Part shown: piece after piece, positions 13,561-26,699 of the stretch
How the letters are laid out: the number at the start of each line of letters is the position of its first letter
Numbering within the stretch: the first letter of the stretch is position 1
Assembly: GCF_003265705.1 (NCBI RefSeq)
Contig: NW_020312849.1
Coordinates: forward strand, 1,522,824-1,586,823
Direction of reading: 5' to 3'
Source: Callorhinus ursinus
Lineage: Eukaryota; Chordata; Mammalia; Carnivora; Otariidae
Length of the DNA stretch: 64,000 nt
Notes under the pieces: model-generated
Seen by the model: only the letters and a program-made list of their open reading frames with translations
Databases searched by the model: none
Told to the model about the DNA's origin: nothing
Translations under genes and position numbers: made by a program

Positions 13561-14289
13561 CTGGAGGACAATTTGGCAACACCTAAGAAAAACTGGGGCT
13601 TCTTCCCAGGCTGTCCTCTTTTAGTCTGGTCTCCAAACACAGGGGAGGGGTAATAACAGTGAGCAAGACTACTATCTTATACAAATGGGACCTCTAGATA
13701 TTCATAATATACTGTTATTTGGGGGGGGGAGATTACTACAAAACTAATGTCAAGTCTAATCTGTTTTTATTAGTTTTTATAAGTTTATAGACTTATAGAA
13801 AAACTATAGGACGTAAGCAAACATAGTACATGTTTATTTCTGTGTTATGGAATCTTATTATTTTCTCCTTTTTATTTATTTCCTAAATTTTATACACTAG
13901 ACATGTATTACTATTATTGCAAGAAAAATGAAAGGTTATTATAAAAAGTTAAATTTTCTATATAAAATGAAGTCAAGACCTACTGCTGACTTCCAGTGAT
14001 AGAGTACAGGGTTCTACAAATCCTCTCCTAAACAAAACAATACAAACCTGGACAAAATCGTCAAAACAATCATTTCAGGGATCTAGAAACTGACCAAAGG
14101 CAAAAAAACACATTGAGAGACACTTATTCGTGAAAAGATGATGAAATTTAGTGATGAGTAATCGGAGTTTGTGGCACACTTGCCTGGGTCTACTTCCAAC
14201 CCCTCCTACTCCCTTGGTGGGGTTGGCACAACAGTAATGAAACCAGTAGCTTTGGTTTTGGCTGAATTGATCTGAAAGACAGGACAAAA
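13561..14289. other. Unassigned segment, possibly old L1 5' sequence
   Basis: No gene is seen. Around 13975-14130 the text (AACTGACCAAAGGCAAAAAA) recalls an L1 or HAL1 5' region. The rest, including a G-run near 13720, is unassigned. Confidence 0.3.
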
Positions 14290-14724
14290 CCCCCATTCCC
14301 AGTGGGTCATGTATCTGAAAAAGGACTTGTATCCATACTATGTAAAAAGAACTCAACACAATAAGAACCAACAACCCAATAAAAAAATGGGCAAAAGACA
14401 TGGACAGACATATAACCAAAGGAGATATACAAATGGGTAATAGGTCTATGAAAAATGCCTAACATCACCAGTCATTAAGTAACAGCACTACAAATTCACT
14501 AGAATGGCTATAATAATAAAAGAGTAACAATACCATATGCTGACAAGGATGTGGAGAAATTGGGATTCTCATATTGATAATGGGCATGTAAAACGATGCA
14601 ATCATTTTGGAAAATATTTGGCAGTTTCTTAAAACATTAAACATAAATTTAGCATATGATCCAGCAATTCCACTTGTAGGTACCTATCCAAATGCAGCAT
14701 TATTCTTAATAGTAGGAAATAGCC

Positions 14725-15907
<1,183 letters not shown>

Positions 15908-16939
15908 AGGAAATAGCCCAAATGTCTATCAACTAACAAATGAGTAAACAAAATGTGATATATAATAGAATACAGCAATAAAAGCAATCATGGCAATTAA
16001 AAAGGAATGAAATACTGATGCATGCTGCAACATGGATGAGCCTCAAGAATGAGCTAAGTGAAATAAGCCAGTCACAGAACATATACTGTATGATTCCACT
16101 GATATCAGATGGCCAGGAAAGGTAAATGTACAGAAACATTCAGTTAACTTTCAGAAAATAGTAAATTAGTGATTGTCTGAGGTTTGGGGGATGGGGGAGG
16201 GACAGATTGTAGGAATGAAACTAATCGTAAATGGGCACATGGGATCTTATTGAGGTGACAGAATGTTCTAAAACTAGATGGTGGACAATCATCCAATCCT
16301 CCACATAAAGGAAGCCCTGAAGGAAGTACGGGGGTAAAGAGACTTATGTATGCTAAATTTCCAACAGTCTAACAAATTGACGGAAAGCTACCAATTTTGG
16401 GAAGTACACATCAATTCAGAGAATCCTAGAACACTGCAAGGACATCTCATCTTTAACTCTAATTCCATGAATTGCCTTTGACAAGTCCACCCACCATTAC
16501 TTATCTGCCTCTTTCTTACTTGTGGTGATGGAGTGCCAACCACCTCATGAGACAACCAGCTCAATTTTTAGATACTAGAATCTTCAGACACTTCTTTCTT
16601 CTTGGTAGGACATGTTGCATTACATGATACCCAGCTCTAAGTTTGCCTTAGGAAATGCGCAGGGAAAGTCTATATCCTTGTATATATTAGACAATTTCAA
16701 GTAATTTATACATTTCAAAGTGTATTTGTAAAAGTATTATAGACATTCAAATACAATATTCAGTGCCTTCATTATTATAAACTAATCATTTCTTCTAGAC
16801 AGTGTTACCAGTCCATTGAGTATTCTTTATTTTTAGAAATTTAATATATGCATTTCATCAAAACTCAAACGTGAGAGTTTAAACTGGAAAGGCTCCCTAT
16901 CCCAACTTCAATTACTGTGTTTCCTTGCAGAAATTTTCT

Positions 16940-18035
16940 ATGGATAACTAAGCATATCTACATATGTATAATATTTTTAAAAAGGCAAATATAACTATAC
17001 TGTTGTGTATTTATGCCCATTTTTTTTGCTACTTGATCAATTTTGGAGGCCCTTCCATATTGGCAGATATAGCTGTTTAATATTACATTGTATAGAACTA
17101 CAATTGATTTAACCAATCTTATTTACTGATGTTTAAGTTAGTTATGGTTCTTGCTATTACAAGTATTTCAGCAATGAACATTCTTGCCAGCATTTTTACA
17201 TAATTGTACAAGTACCTGTAATATAAATTGCTAGAGGTGAGATTGCTAGATCAACAGGTATACAAATTATACATTCTGACACACACTGCCACACTGCCCT
17301 GCAAAGATGCTCCGCTGCTTTACAGCTTGATCAACAGCATGTGAGGGTACCTGCTTCCGATTCTTCTGACATCCCTGGATAATACAAAAATTTTAAAGTT
17401 TGCCCATATTTAACTGTGAATGAGACTGAGCAATTTTCTTATGTTTATTAGTACTTGTATTATTTGTGAACCTCATTGCTCATAAGCTTTGATTCATTTT
17501 CTAATAGCTAGTTTTATTTTTCTTACTGATTGTATGAATTTTGCTATATTAAAAAGAGTAATTTTTTAGTCATGTGTGTTGTAAATATCTTTACTAGTTT
17601 TCTTTTGGAATTTTGTTTATGCAATTTGGGATTGTGCAGACATTTTAGTTATTTGTCTGAAAAATTCACCAATCTTTTTCTTTAGGGTTTCTCACTTGGT
17701 TCTTCTTTACAAAGACATTCCTCGATCCCAAATTATTGTTTTATGGTTTCACTTTGGTATTTATATTTTTGTTCCATCTATAGTTTTTTTTTTTTTTTAA
17801 GATTTTATTTATTTGACAGAGAAAGACAGAGAGAGAGAGAGAACGAAGCAGGCTTCCCACTGAGCAGGGAGCCCGATGCGGGGCTCGATCCCAGGACCTT
17901 GGGATCATGACCTGAGCTGAAGGCAGATGCTTAACCAACTGAGCCACCCAGGGGCCCCCCATATATAGTTTAAAGAATAAAGAAGAAATCCAGTAATAAT
18001 TTTTCTCCAAGTGGCTAGCCATTATTATTAAATGG
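16940..18035 (-). mobile_element. Old L1 fragment, minus strand, interrupted by a SINE
   Basis: Read on the minus strand this is L1 ORF2 sequence. On the plus strand it shows the usual reverse blocks: TACATTGTATAGAACTAC, TTGCTATTACAAGTATTTCAG, GTGAGATTGCTAGATCAAC, then the more upstream ORF2 piece ending TTTTTCTCCAAGTGGCTAGC. The SINE at 17787-17959 sits inside it. Confidence 0.75.
17787..17959 (-). mobile_element. SINEC, minus, nested in an old minus-strand L1
   Basis: T-run then GATTTTATTTATTTGACAG; ends CACCCAGGGGCCCC. Target duplication CATCTATAGTTT / CATATATAGTTT. Confidence 0.95.
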
Positions 18036-20179
18036 TTTTAATTTCTGTTAATTAACTACCAATATGGTAGACCCTCCAACCTTAACAGTCTTAAAGAAGT
18101 AGCTGTTAATAATTCGAAATTATACAATCTTTTCCCATAAACCAAGCATTTTGAATGATGAATTTTTAAAAATCTCCAATCTAACTGCTAGTTACACAAA
18201 CTCATATTTAGTTAGATAACTTAAATAAACTTAATTATGCTATTACTTGCTACAGTACCTCCTTATAAACCAGTGGAAAGCCACAGTTACAGGTAAAAAC
18301 TCAAGTAGGCTTTCTTATAGTTGCTATTTCAGAAACTACTGGACACAAATTTATTATCTCAGCAAAGTCTCTTTACCCAGTTACTCCATTCTTTCACTAT
18401 ATTTATATGCTACTTCATGCTCCTTTGCACTGTCACTAAAGCTTACAGTCTTCTGCAGAGGGACATTAAACGAATATACACAACCAACTGTGCTTCGGAG
18501 AAACTGACCCTGAAATAAGCAACCTAGATACTAGAGACTTTACCCATACTCATATTAATCTTGACCATGTTTTCTTTGATTTTTGAAGTCTGTATTGCAG
18601 AAATGAAAATTCTTCTGTAATACATTCAGATTTGCATAGGAAAATTTACATGCCTTTGTTTGCTTATTATTAATCTTGTCTTCCTGTAACACCTCATTGG
18701 TTTATTGTAGAAAAATGCAAAACAAAGTTTAATCCTGTTTAAAATTTGGTCTAAATCCAATAATATCAACAGCCCTTTCAGATCACAGAATTCCTTTCAT
18801 TTTAAAGAAATAAAATCCACCGGTAATGACAGTATTACAGAAACCACCTTAAGACATAAAATAGGCTGCCACATAACAAAGGTAATTATTTTTATGAAGT
18901 TTTCGATGTATTTTTACATTATTGTTTTATTTGATTCTCACAACAATCCAATTTAGGCTATTATCCTTCTTTAGTAGGTAAGGAAAGACAGAGGTTAAGG
19001 ATCTTGCCCAGGGTCACATAACAAGTGGTTGAGCCAAGATTCAAAGCCATGTGTCCTGCCTTCAAATCCTGCTTCATTCCAGTTCATGACAAGCTTCCTA
19101 AAACCACTGCACAGCAAGCCATTGCATGATGAAGTGTATCACTTAAGATGTTTTGACTGCAAGTAATTGAAATTCTAGTTCAAACTGGCTAAAATAATAA
19201 GGACATTTATTATCCCATTATACTAATACAAAGGAGTTCAGGGGAAGGAAAGATTCTGAGCTGGTAGATTCAGTGGCTCATAAACGTCACCACTCTTCTG
19301 CCATTCACTGATGTATTAAGTTATCCTAAGGCTACCTTCCCTCTTGATCCATAGATTAGATACCTGTCAGCAGCACCTGGGGTGCATAATTCCTTGTTTA
19401 CATTCAGTAGGGGAATTAGAGACAGACTGCTTTATCCCAATCATGGAGCATACATTTTTCTCTCTATTTAAGCAATTTAAGTTATGGGCTAGAGATAGGG
19501 TTTATAAATATTCCATGAAATACTTTTCTACACTTCCAAACCACCTTTGTTTACATGGGCATATATGACTAGTTCAAAGCAATGAACTTTGAGGAGAGAA
19601 ATGAATCACTTCCAGAATGAGGCAGATAAAAGCATGCGTGCCTCCTCCATCTCCTTTCTTCCCTGATATAAACTAGGGGATATGTAGTCACATGCTGAAA
19701 TAGCAAATATCTCCTAGAATGGAGGCAGCCCGAATATTAGAGTCACCAAACGGAGGAGAGATTCTGTCAATTTGCATCAGACTTTGAGTAATCTACAAAT
19801 TGATCTGTTTCCCTGAGCTACTGAGGTATCTTTCAGGATTTTCCTGTTGGGACACTCGGTGTTAATTACCCTGATTAAAGAAGATTACATGCCCACCTGA
19901 GGGAAAGATATGCCCTGACCAGCCTACACATCATCTGAGATGGAAAGATGTGCTGAGTTACTTGCGTTGACTGCATGCAGCTTTATAGTAAGAGAATTCA
20001 TGTGCTGTTCAGTTGGAGACTCAGAAGTACAAAATACTTAAAATTATACTGCTCATTCCCATAAATGGAAAATTGTGCCATTATCACAAAAAGCACCATC
20101 AAAGACAGAATGCCTTTGCAGACACGCCTTTAGCTTTTGGAGAGTCTTTAAAAGACCCATTTAAAAATAAAATATGCTT
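18036..20179. other. Unassigned intronic DNA, partly repeat-like
   Basis: Contains the MIR at 18895. The 19140-19720 stretch (CTGCAAGTAATTGAAATTC start) looks like an old DNA-transposon or LTR-type repeat, but I could not name it. Confidence 0.4.
18895..19075 (-). mobile_element. MIR SINE, minus
   Basis: AGACAGAGGTTAAGGATC, TTGCCCAGGGTCACATAAC and GAGCCAAGATTCAAAGCC are the reverse MIR core. Confidence 0.75.
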
Positions 20180-20582
20180 GGGGCACCTGGGTGGCTCAGT
20201 TGGTTAAGCATCTGCCTTTGGCTCAGGTTATGATCCCAGGATCCAGGGATCGAGCCCCACTTGGGCTCCCTGCTCAGCGGGGGCTTGAGTCAACTCACCA
20301 AAGTGACATTTAAAACCTGCTTGTGCTCATGTGCTCTGTGTCAAATAAATAAAATCTTTTATTATTATTATTTTTAAAGATTTTATTTATTTGACAGAGA
20401 GAGAGACAGCAAGAGCAGGAACACAAGCAGGGGGAGTAGGAGAGGGAGAAGCAGGTTTCCTGCCAAGCAGGGAGCCCGATGCGGGGCTCGATCCCAGGAC
20501 CCTGGGATCATGACCTGAGCTGAAGGCAGACGCTTAACGACTGAGCCACCCAGGGGCCTCTAAAATCTTTTAAAAAAATAAA
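20180..20582 (+). mobile_element. SINEC, plus, with foreign 33-bp patch and a nested SINE in its tail
   Basis: The head and body run normally to about 20283 (GCTCAGCGGGGG). The expected pyrimidine-rich body is then replaced by 33 bp (20284-20316) that also occurs at 22107-22139, after which SINE sequence resumes at CCTGCTTGTGCTC. Its tail is cut at 20360 by another SINEC and continues at 20561-20582. Confidence 0.93.
20361..20560 (-). mobile_element. SINEC, minus, inserted in the tail of a plus-strand SINEC
   Basis: The target AAAATCTTTT, the outer SINE's own 3' motif, is present at 20351-20360 and again at 20562-20571. The pair is in opposite orientation and could form a long inverted repeat. 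Confidence 0.95.
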
Positions 20583-20631
20583 ATACACTTAGGTCATGCA
20601 TAGCACAGAAAAGAGAGGTGAAACTGCAAAA

Positions 20632-20890
20632 CCTAACATTTATTGAACAACTACTACTGCCTAGCCCTGAAAATAGGTAAGAGATACAAATAAGATAATG
20701 ACACTTTGTGTCTAAACTTTACTGTCTGCTAGTGAGACATCAGTATATGTCAAGGAAGCTGAACAAATGGCAAAAGCTCTTTAAAACAAACCATCAAGAA
20801 AGCATACTGCTTAATAATGTCTAAGGTCAGAGTACATAACCAAGATTTAAGCTCAGGTCTGCCTGGCTCCAAACAAAGCCCATATTCTTT
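20632..20890 (-). mobile_element. L2/MIR relic, minus
   Basis: Starts ACATTTATTGAACAACTACT (reverse L2 3' end) and ends with AGATTTAAGCTCAGGTCTGC of MIR/L2 character. Confidence 0.55.
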
Positions 20891-22480
20891 CTAAACTCAA
20901 AACAGAACAAAGCAAAGAGAAGAAAACACAGGAGGCGAAAAAAAAAATGAAGAAACTCATCATGGCATGTGGAATGAATTTGGTACCAAACATCAAACTA
21001 GAAACAACAAAGATAACCATGATGGGTTTGGAACTTGAACTTAAATAATACAACAAACAAATATTAGGCAAGAAAATTCAGTTTGGCTAAATAGAGAACA
21101 AAGAGAAACTAACCATGAGGAGAAGTATTAACAATACATAAGGAGATAATGTGGTAAACATAGTCGACACAGATAACTAAATAGAGATGGAAGAACCAAG
21201 TTTGGCACCCAACATTTATGAGACACCACCAAATATTCAAGTCTTAAATGAGTCACCCATTGATTATCTCCACGCTGGCCCCATGTGTTGTCTGCCTGAG
21301 ATATGCAGATAAAAATCCAAAGCTGTTCAGGAGTATAGTAGCAAGTTACAACTACACCTAGGCACACTTGTCTCTGATGATAAAGCAAACTGTGTTGGCT
21401 CCAGGCACGTTCCATCTGCTGAGGCCCCTTGCTCCCATTCAACACTGGTCCTCGTAAAACCCACCGTGATCAGGAAAGGTTGATGTGGTAGAGAAGATGA
21501 AAGATAGGATAGATGTATATTATGTAACACAGGACTCAGAATGTGGGCCTTTCATCCCACTGAAACCCTTTTTACATAGGCAAGCCTACCAGATCTTTCC
21601 CTCCTTGCTTTGTGCTGTGTTTTAAATTGATTCAATAAATCTGTGACCAGAATATCTTAATATGGTTTGTGAGCCTTTCTGCACTGAGACCACAGCTCCT
21701 GCCTGCATGATGGGATACGTAAGTAGCTGCGGATACAGGGTGTCAAGGCTACAGGAGTGGAGGTGCTCAAGTTAGGGACAAAGGCTACAAGGCTCGGGAT
21801 ATCCTTGGAATTGTTCCCAGCACCAGCAAAAGTTGGGGCTGTCAGGAGGAGTGGACTGCAGGGCCCTGATGATACCAATAGAACTTGTCCACCAATTCAC
21901 CAAAGATTTGATACCTGAACTCACCACAGACAGAATATCCAGAGTGTAAGAGTCAACAGACAGGTATTCTAGGCCCCTCTTTCTTCAGCCATTAGAATAT
22001 GCCAGCTTCGACTCTCCACCCACCTGCCTCGAAATACCCAGATGCCACGATGGACAGAACAGCAGGAGGTGCAAGAGGTCTGAAAGACTCAAGATTCCTA
22101 AGAGAGCTTGAGTCATCTCACTAAAGTGACATTTAAAACTAGAAGAGACTAATACAATATTAACTGGCAGGCATGGTTCTCATTTGCCTGGGTGTGGTTT
22201 ACTGAGGAAAAAATAAGATGTCAATAGTGAAGAAGCTACAACTTCTTTGTAAATATGAGTAGTAATATAAATAAAATGTTGAGCCCATTATGGTTTTATT
22301 AGCACTAGTAATATGGAAGAGATAAAAGGAATGAGAAAAAAAAGGTGGTTAATCAATGGACATTGAAATGATTTGTCTTTGAAATAGCCTGTCCCATGTC
22401 AATATACATACACATGCACGTGCACACACACACACACACACACACCCAAATATCTGATTACTCTATTGTTTTGTCTAAAG
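20891..22480. other. Unassigned intronic DNA, possibly LTR-derived in part
   Basis: No gene recognised. A 105-codon minus frame at 21128-21445 has no recognisable product. AATAAA near 21635 after a pyrimidine-rich block could be LTR-like. Carries the partner copy (22107-22139) of the patch found in the 20.2-kb SINE. Confidence 0.35.
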
Positions 22481-22500
22481 AACTATCTTCTGTAATATGT

Positions 22501-22543
<43 letters not shown>
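22422..22543. repeat. Two (CA)n microsatellites
   Basis: (CA)11-12 at about 22422-22444, outside the L1, and (CA)~21 at 22502-22543, inside the L1 insert. Their independent origins are shown by the L1 target duplication lying between them. Confidence 0.9.
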
Positions 22544-22546
<3 letters not shown>

Positions 22547-22967
22547 GAATATTACTCAGCCATCAAAAAAATGAAATCTTGCCATTTGCAATGATGTGGA
22601 TAGAACTCGAGGGTATTATGCTAAGTGAAATAAGTCAAGCAGAGAAAGACAATTGTATGATTTCACTCATATGTGGAATATAAGAAACAGCACAGAGGAA
22701 TATAGAGGGAGGGAAAAATAAGATGAAATCTGAGAGGGAGACAAACCATAAGAGACTATTAACTATAGGAAACAAGCTGAGGGTTGCTGGAGGGCAGGTG
22801 GGGGGATGAGGAAATTGGGTGATGGGCATTAAGGAGGGCATCTGATGTATGTAATGAGCACTGGGTATTACATGCAACTGATGAATCTCTGAACTCTACC
22901 TCTGAACTAATACTACACTATATGTTAATTAATTGAATTTAAATAAAATAAATTTAAAAAAAGGAAC
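22495..22967 (+). mobile_element. Short 5'-truncated L1 with a (CA)n at its 5' end
   Basis: The last about 430 bp of a carnivore L1 (GGAATATTACTCAGCCATCA to the A-rich tail). Target duplications AACTATCTTCTGTA (22481-22494) and AACTATCTTCAGTA (22968-22981) bound the insertion. The (CA)n at 22502-22543 lies inside the insert, so it expanded from the L1's own TATATACACAATGG motif. Confidence 0.9.
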
Positions 22968-22984
22968 AACTATCTTCAGTAGCA

Positions 22985-24590
22985 GGATACCTGAGCAGTT
23001 GCTAACATATATGTCTAGGTAAAAAGTCCCAAACTAAAAAAAAGTATGCCAGCCCCTTTGCTTATATTTATGTGTGATTAGCTCTCACTTTTCTGCCACA
23101 AACATTCAAAAAAGTATTTTGTTCTCCAATAGCTATGTTTTTCCAGAAATACTATGCTAAAACTTCTAAAAACATAAACATTTCCTCCTAAGTATAACTG
23201 GGATAGAGCTCAAAGGCTAACCTGAAGTTCAAGAATAGGAATGACCGAGAACTGCTCCTCTCCTACAGTGAATAATCTTTTAAACGGTATGATTTTTACG
23301 TCAACCTTACAGGAAATTTTGTATATACTTTGGATTAAACTAAGGAAAAATATAGAGTTTCCTACTTGGGTCAGTCTGTGTTTCAGCCAACGTAGAAATT
23401 AATGCATGCAGGCCAAGGGCAAGGAGTAAGGATCTAATCAGAGATGACTGCAAATCTCATAACATTTCAGTCGATCTGCTGCCTCACATGCTACACATTT
23501 CCAGTCCTGAAGTATTTTATAAAGCTGGAAAGATAACCGGCTGGGCACCTGGATGCTACAAGCCTAAAAGGGCAAGAGACACCAAGACAGGCACACGGGA
23601 TACCGAAAAGTTCCAAGCACAGAAGTGAGGGAGTTTTGCTAAGAAAACTCAATCCATGGGGCTGATATACCATCTGGCGACCATTTGAAGCATATGGGTA
23701 AAAAACTGTCCAGATATTTCTATATATTTTAGGATGCCATCAAAACCTACAACAAATTGCAGCCATTTCTGAAACTTAAAAAAAGGAGGGGGGCAGGGAA
23801 CCTGACCCAATGTGATGATACAAAAGTGAGCAGTTAAGTTGGTAATAAAGAATAAGATATTTCTCACTTAGCTCATTTAGAGATAAATAAAATGCTCCCT
23901 TGGAATGGAATACCAGCTTGAAATGTAAGTATGCTAAATATGTGTGCATTTTCTATATACTGAAATACAAATTTAAATCACAGCATTCTGTGATTTGTAT
24001 AATTGATAATATCTGGTTATTGCAAAAGGTTACATATAAGCACCAACAGAACTGCTTTTGAAATCCATTAATTCAGCCCTAGAAATATACACCATTTCCC
24101 ATGGACTTTACACCAGTGTTATTTACTGATGCTACTGTATTATAACAACCAGAAATCTCTACAGTCGATTAAGGATTCACAAACATTTATCGAACAAGCT
24201 CTTTCCCCGTCACTTTCAGCAACCATGCTGAAACAAATTCTAGCATTACTAACTGAAAACAAAAATGTGAATAGAAAAAGGTCATACACATACTCAGAAG
24301 TAACAAATTAATAGTTATCTTAATTCTTTCTCAATCTAGCCACTAGATTTTTCCAGCAACTGCAATTAAGCACTTGTATTTAACTCATTCAGAACAAAGT
24401 CTGAAAGGCTTGAGAGTGCTCTAACGAATAAACTGCCACAGGCAGGCATCTCCCTTCATCTTTTTTTGGAAAGGCAAGTAGACAAAAATGCTGAAAGCTG
24501 CCCAAAACACTGCTTAATGTCCATTTGAATAGATAGGAATTTAAGTAATGAACCTTCCCCCACCTCCCAGAAAGTAAAGACAAAAAAATC
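22985..24590. other. Unique-looking intronic DNA next to the FAM13A exon
   Basis: No interspersed repeat or gene recognised by eye; only scattered short frames. Confidence 0.5.
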
Positions 24591-24700
24591 GCATAAACAT
24601 CTCATCAGAGCCAGGAGGGCACAGGCCTCTCCTCAGCCCCGCGGTGCATAAACATCTCATCGGAACCAGGAGGGCATAGGCCTCTCCTCAGCCCCGTGGT
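24591..24700 (+). repeat. Two-copy 55-bp tandem duplication inside FAM13A intron 1
   Basis: The 55-bp unit beginning GCATAAACATCTCATC occurs at 24591-24645 and again at 24646-24700, with only a handful of substitutions, mostly transitions. The unit is GC-rich (CCAGGAGGGCA, CCTCTCCTCAGCCCCG). The second copy ends 32 bp from the FAM13A splice donor, so the array lies in the first bases of the intron. It does not resemble any interspersed repeat I recognise. Confidence 0.9.
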
Positions 24701-24732
24701 GTCCACAGGAGACAGGGGCGGCCTGTACTCAC

Positions 24733-24759
24733 ACAGATGGCCAGAGCGCCTGCCCCCAT
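24733..24759 (-). CDS. FAM13A: FAM13A first coding exon (coding part, long RhoGAP-containing isoform)
   Basis: On the minus strand the ATG at 24759-24757 opens the peptide MGAGALAIC, which matches the N-terminus I recall for the long FAM13A isoform (MGAGALAICQSK). Immediately after the Cys codon is a strong splice donor, TGT|GTGAGT, so the exon ends in phase 0 and the frame beyond it is intronic. FAM13A encodes a cytoplasmic protein with an N-terminal RhoGAP domain and coiled coils; only nine residues lie here. The next coding exon was not found in 1-24.7 kb by eye and is probably to the left of the window. Synteny supports the call: TIGD2 lies about 29 kb away on the opposite strand, as in other mammals. 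The exon's 5' limit is unknown. It may begin at an acceptor such as TTCTACCAG just upstream of the ATG, or at a transcription start a few hundred bases further up. Confidence 0.82.
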
Positions 24760-25150
24760 TCTCGCAGGAAGTGCCTGGTAGAAGTGATGAAGACCAGATG
24801 AAAACATCAAAATGACAGCGAAATACTGAAATTCCATTCACTAGATAGGCTCTCATTTGAAAAACCGCTCCTGATCCAGAGGCCTCACAGCAAGCGAAGC
24901 GCAGCTCCTAACATTTTCCGAAGTGTGGCTTTGCTTCTCATTCGGCTGAACCCACATGGCTGGCAGGACTGCCTGGAGTTGAAATCTGATCCAGAGCGTC
25001 TAGTATTGGCAAGTAGAGGATGTCATGTGACATGGGCCTTAAGCTGCTGACATCTTTTTCTTAAACCTGACTTGCCAGATACTACAAACAGGCTTTCTCT
25101 GTTCAGAAAACGCCGATCATCTGGTGGCATTCTTTAATAGGACTTAGTGC
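24760..25150 (-). promoter_or_regulatory. Probable 5' UTR / proximal promoter flank of FAM13A first coding exon
   Basis: This repeat-free segment lies directly upstream, in the minus sense, of the FAM13A start codon. It has several CpG dinucleotides in otherwise AT-rich DNA and no recognisable repeat. On the minus strand it offers a possible acceptor (CACTTCTACCAG) at about 24776-24787, close to the ATG. The sequence fits either a first exon with its own CpG-poor promoter or an internal exon spliced to a 5' UTR exon in the 52-kb CpG island. I cannot decide between these. Confidence 0.4.
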
Positions 25151-25687
25151 AAAACGTGAAAATGCAAACTTGCTTCCTTGTTGCTACTCCGAAGAAAACC
25201 TCACATATTCACACTCAGGTTGCAAACTGCAGGCACATTCCTCACTTTTCTGAGGCACTTTTCACTTCCAATTCCCCTTAGAAACCAGTGAAATTCTATC
25301 AAAATGTTCTTCCCTCCACTTTGATTCTATCAGAATTGTTCTAAATGAAAATACTCTTATGTAGCTGTTAACCACTTCTAATTACTTTTGAATTATCTTA
25401 TTCACAATATAACGGTGAGAAACATAAAACAACATGTTTCTAGACCTCCACAATTCAACATGTGTGATTTATAGTCTGGAAAATTAGCCTCTAGTTGACC
25501 TTTCAGTAATGTCCTACTTCATATGCTGTGTCATTAGAAAATGTGACAGACTTCACAATTTCCAAATATTTGAACTGATAGCTAAAATATCCATTTCATA
25601 TAAGCCAGAAGGAAACTGTCTGATTTTTTTATTATCACTTTTTTTCCCGTCAAATCTTTTCTAGTGGCACATTTAAGAGAATGCTGG
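25151..25687. other. Unique-looking DNA upstream of FAM13A first coding exon
   Basis: No repeat or open frame recognised. Could hold promoter-proximal elements of the long isoform. Confidence 0.4.
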
Positions 25688-25873
25688 GGGGCGCCTGGGT
25701 GGCTCAGTCGTTAAGCGTCTGCTTTCAGCTCAGGTCATGATCCCAGGGTCCTGGGATGGAGCTCCGCATCGGGCTCTCTGCTCAGCGGAGAGCCTGCTTC
25801 TCCCTCTCCCACTCCCCCTGCTTGTGTTCCCTCTTTTGCTGTGTCTCTATCAAATAAATAAATCTTAAAAAAA
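25688..25873 (+). mobile_element. SINEC, plus
   Basis: GGCGCCTGGGTGGCTCAG head and A-rich tail. Target duplication AGAATGCTGG at 25678-25687 and 25874-25883. Confidence 0.97.
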
Positions 25874-26459
25874 AGAATGCTGGCTAATACTGCATGAGGA
25901 GTTTCACTTTTCCCAGTTTTAAAAGACTTAAATTGCCCTCCATAACAAAACATAATGAAGTTATATCTTAAGGGGATGGGGTGGGAAGACAAGGGAAAGC
26001 CCAAATCAGCTCTCCATTTAATATTTCCCTTCAAATCTAGTATACTTTGTTTATTTCTTATCAACTAACAGTATCCACAGCAAAGCCAGGATAGGAAATT
26101 GTGATAAGCCAGCCATAGGACATGACAAAGTACATTTTGTTTCTATGCATGCATATAGAACATTGTAAAGACTACCTCCACCAGGCAGAATAACACAATC
26201 CCATACAATAGAATGGGAGTGGGGGAATGGACATAATCTTCTCCACTGAAAAATAAAACTTTTTTCTACTTCCACCTAATCTAGGTTTTATCACTTGTTT
26301 TCCATTCACCCATTAGAAAACTAGGCAGTTAAAGAAAATTATAAAACTTTTTCTAATACATTAAAAATGCATCTTCTTTTTGTGATTGTATAAGTATTGC
26401 CTGTCTTTGGTGAAAAATGAAAGCCTGAAGATTAGGTCACCTATAGGCTCATCACCCAA

Positions 26460-26640
26460 CATTACCCAATCAACATTTATTACCATACAAAATACAATGG
26501 TGTAAGGCACTATACTATACAAAATACAATGATAAGAAAGACCTAGTACCTTCCTTCATGGATCATCCAATGGGAGGAGGGAGGAATGAAAATAAGTAAA
26601 TAAAGCTTTTTGATTAGTAATTGCAGAGGCGCTAATAAAG
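26460..26640 (-). mobile_element. L2 relic, minus
   Basis: CAACATTTATTACCATAC, GTAAGGCACTATACTATAC and ACCTTCCTTCATGGATCATC match the reverse L2 3' pattern, with a short local duplication of CATACAAAATACAATG. Confidence 0.5.
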
Positions 26641-26699
26641 AAGCAGAGATGAGGTAGTGAAAGAGAATAACAGAACACCTAGAAACATTTAGCATATTA

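Noticed and set aside
22396..22683. 95-codon frame of HTHTHTHT repeats
   Set aside because: Translated (CA)n and L1 sequence.
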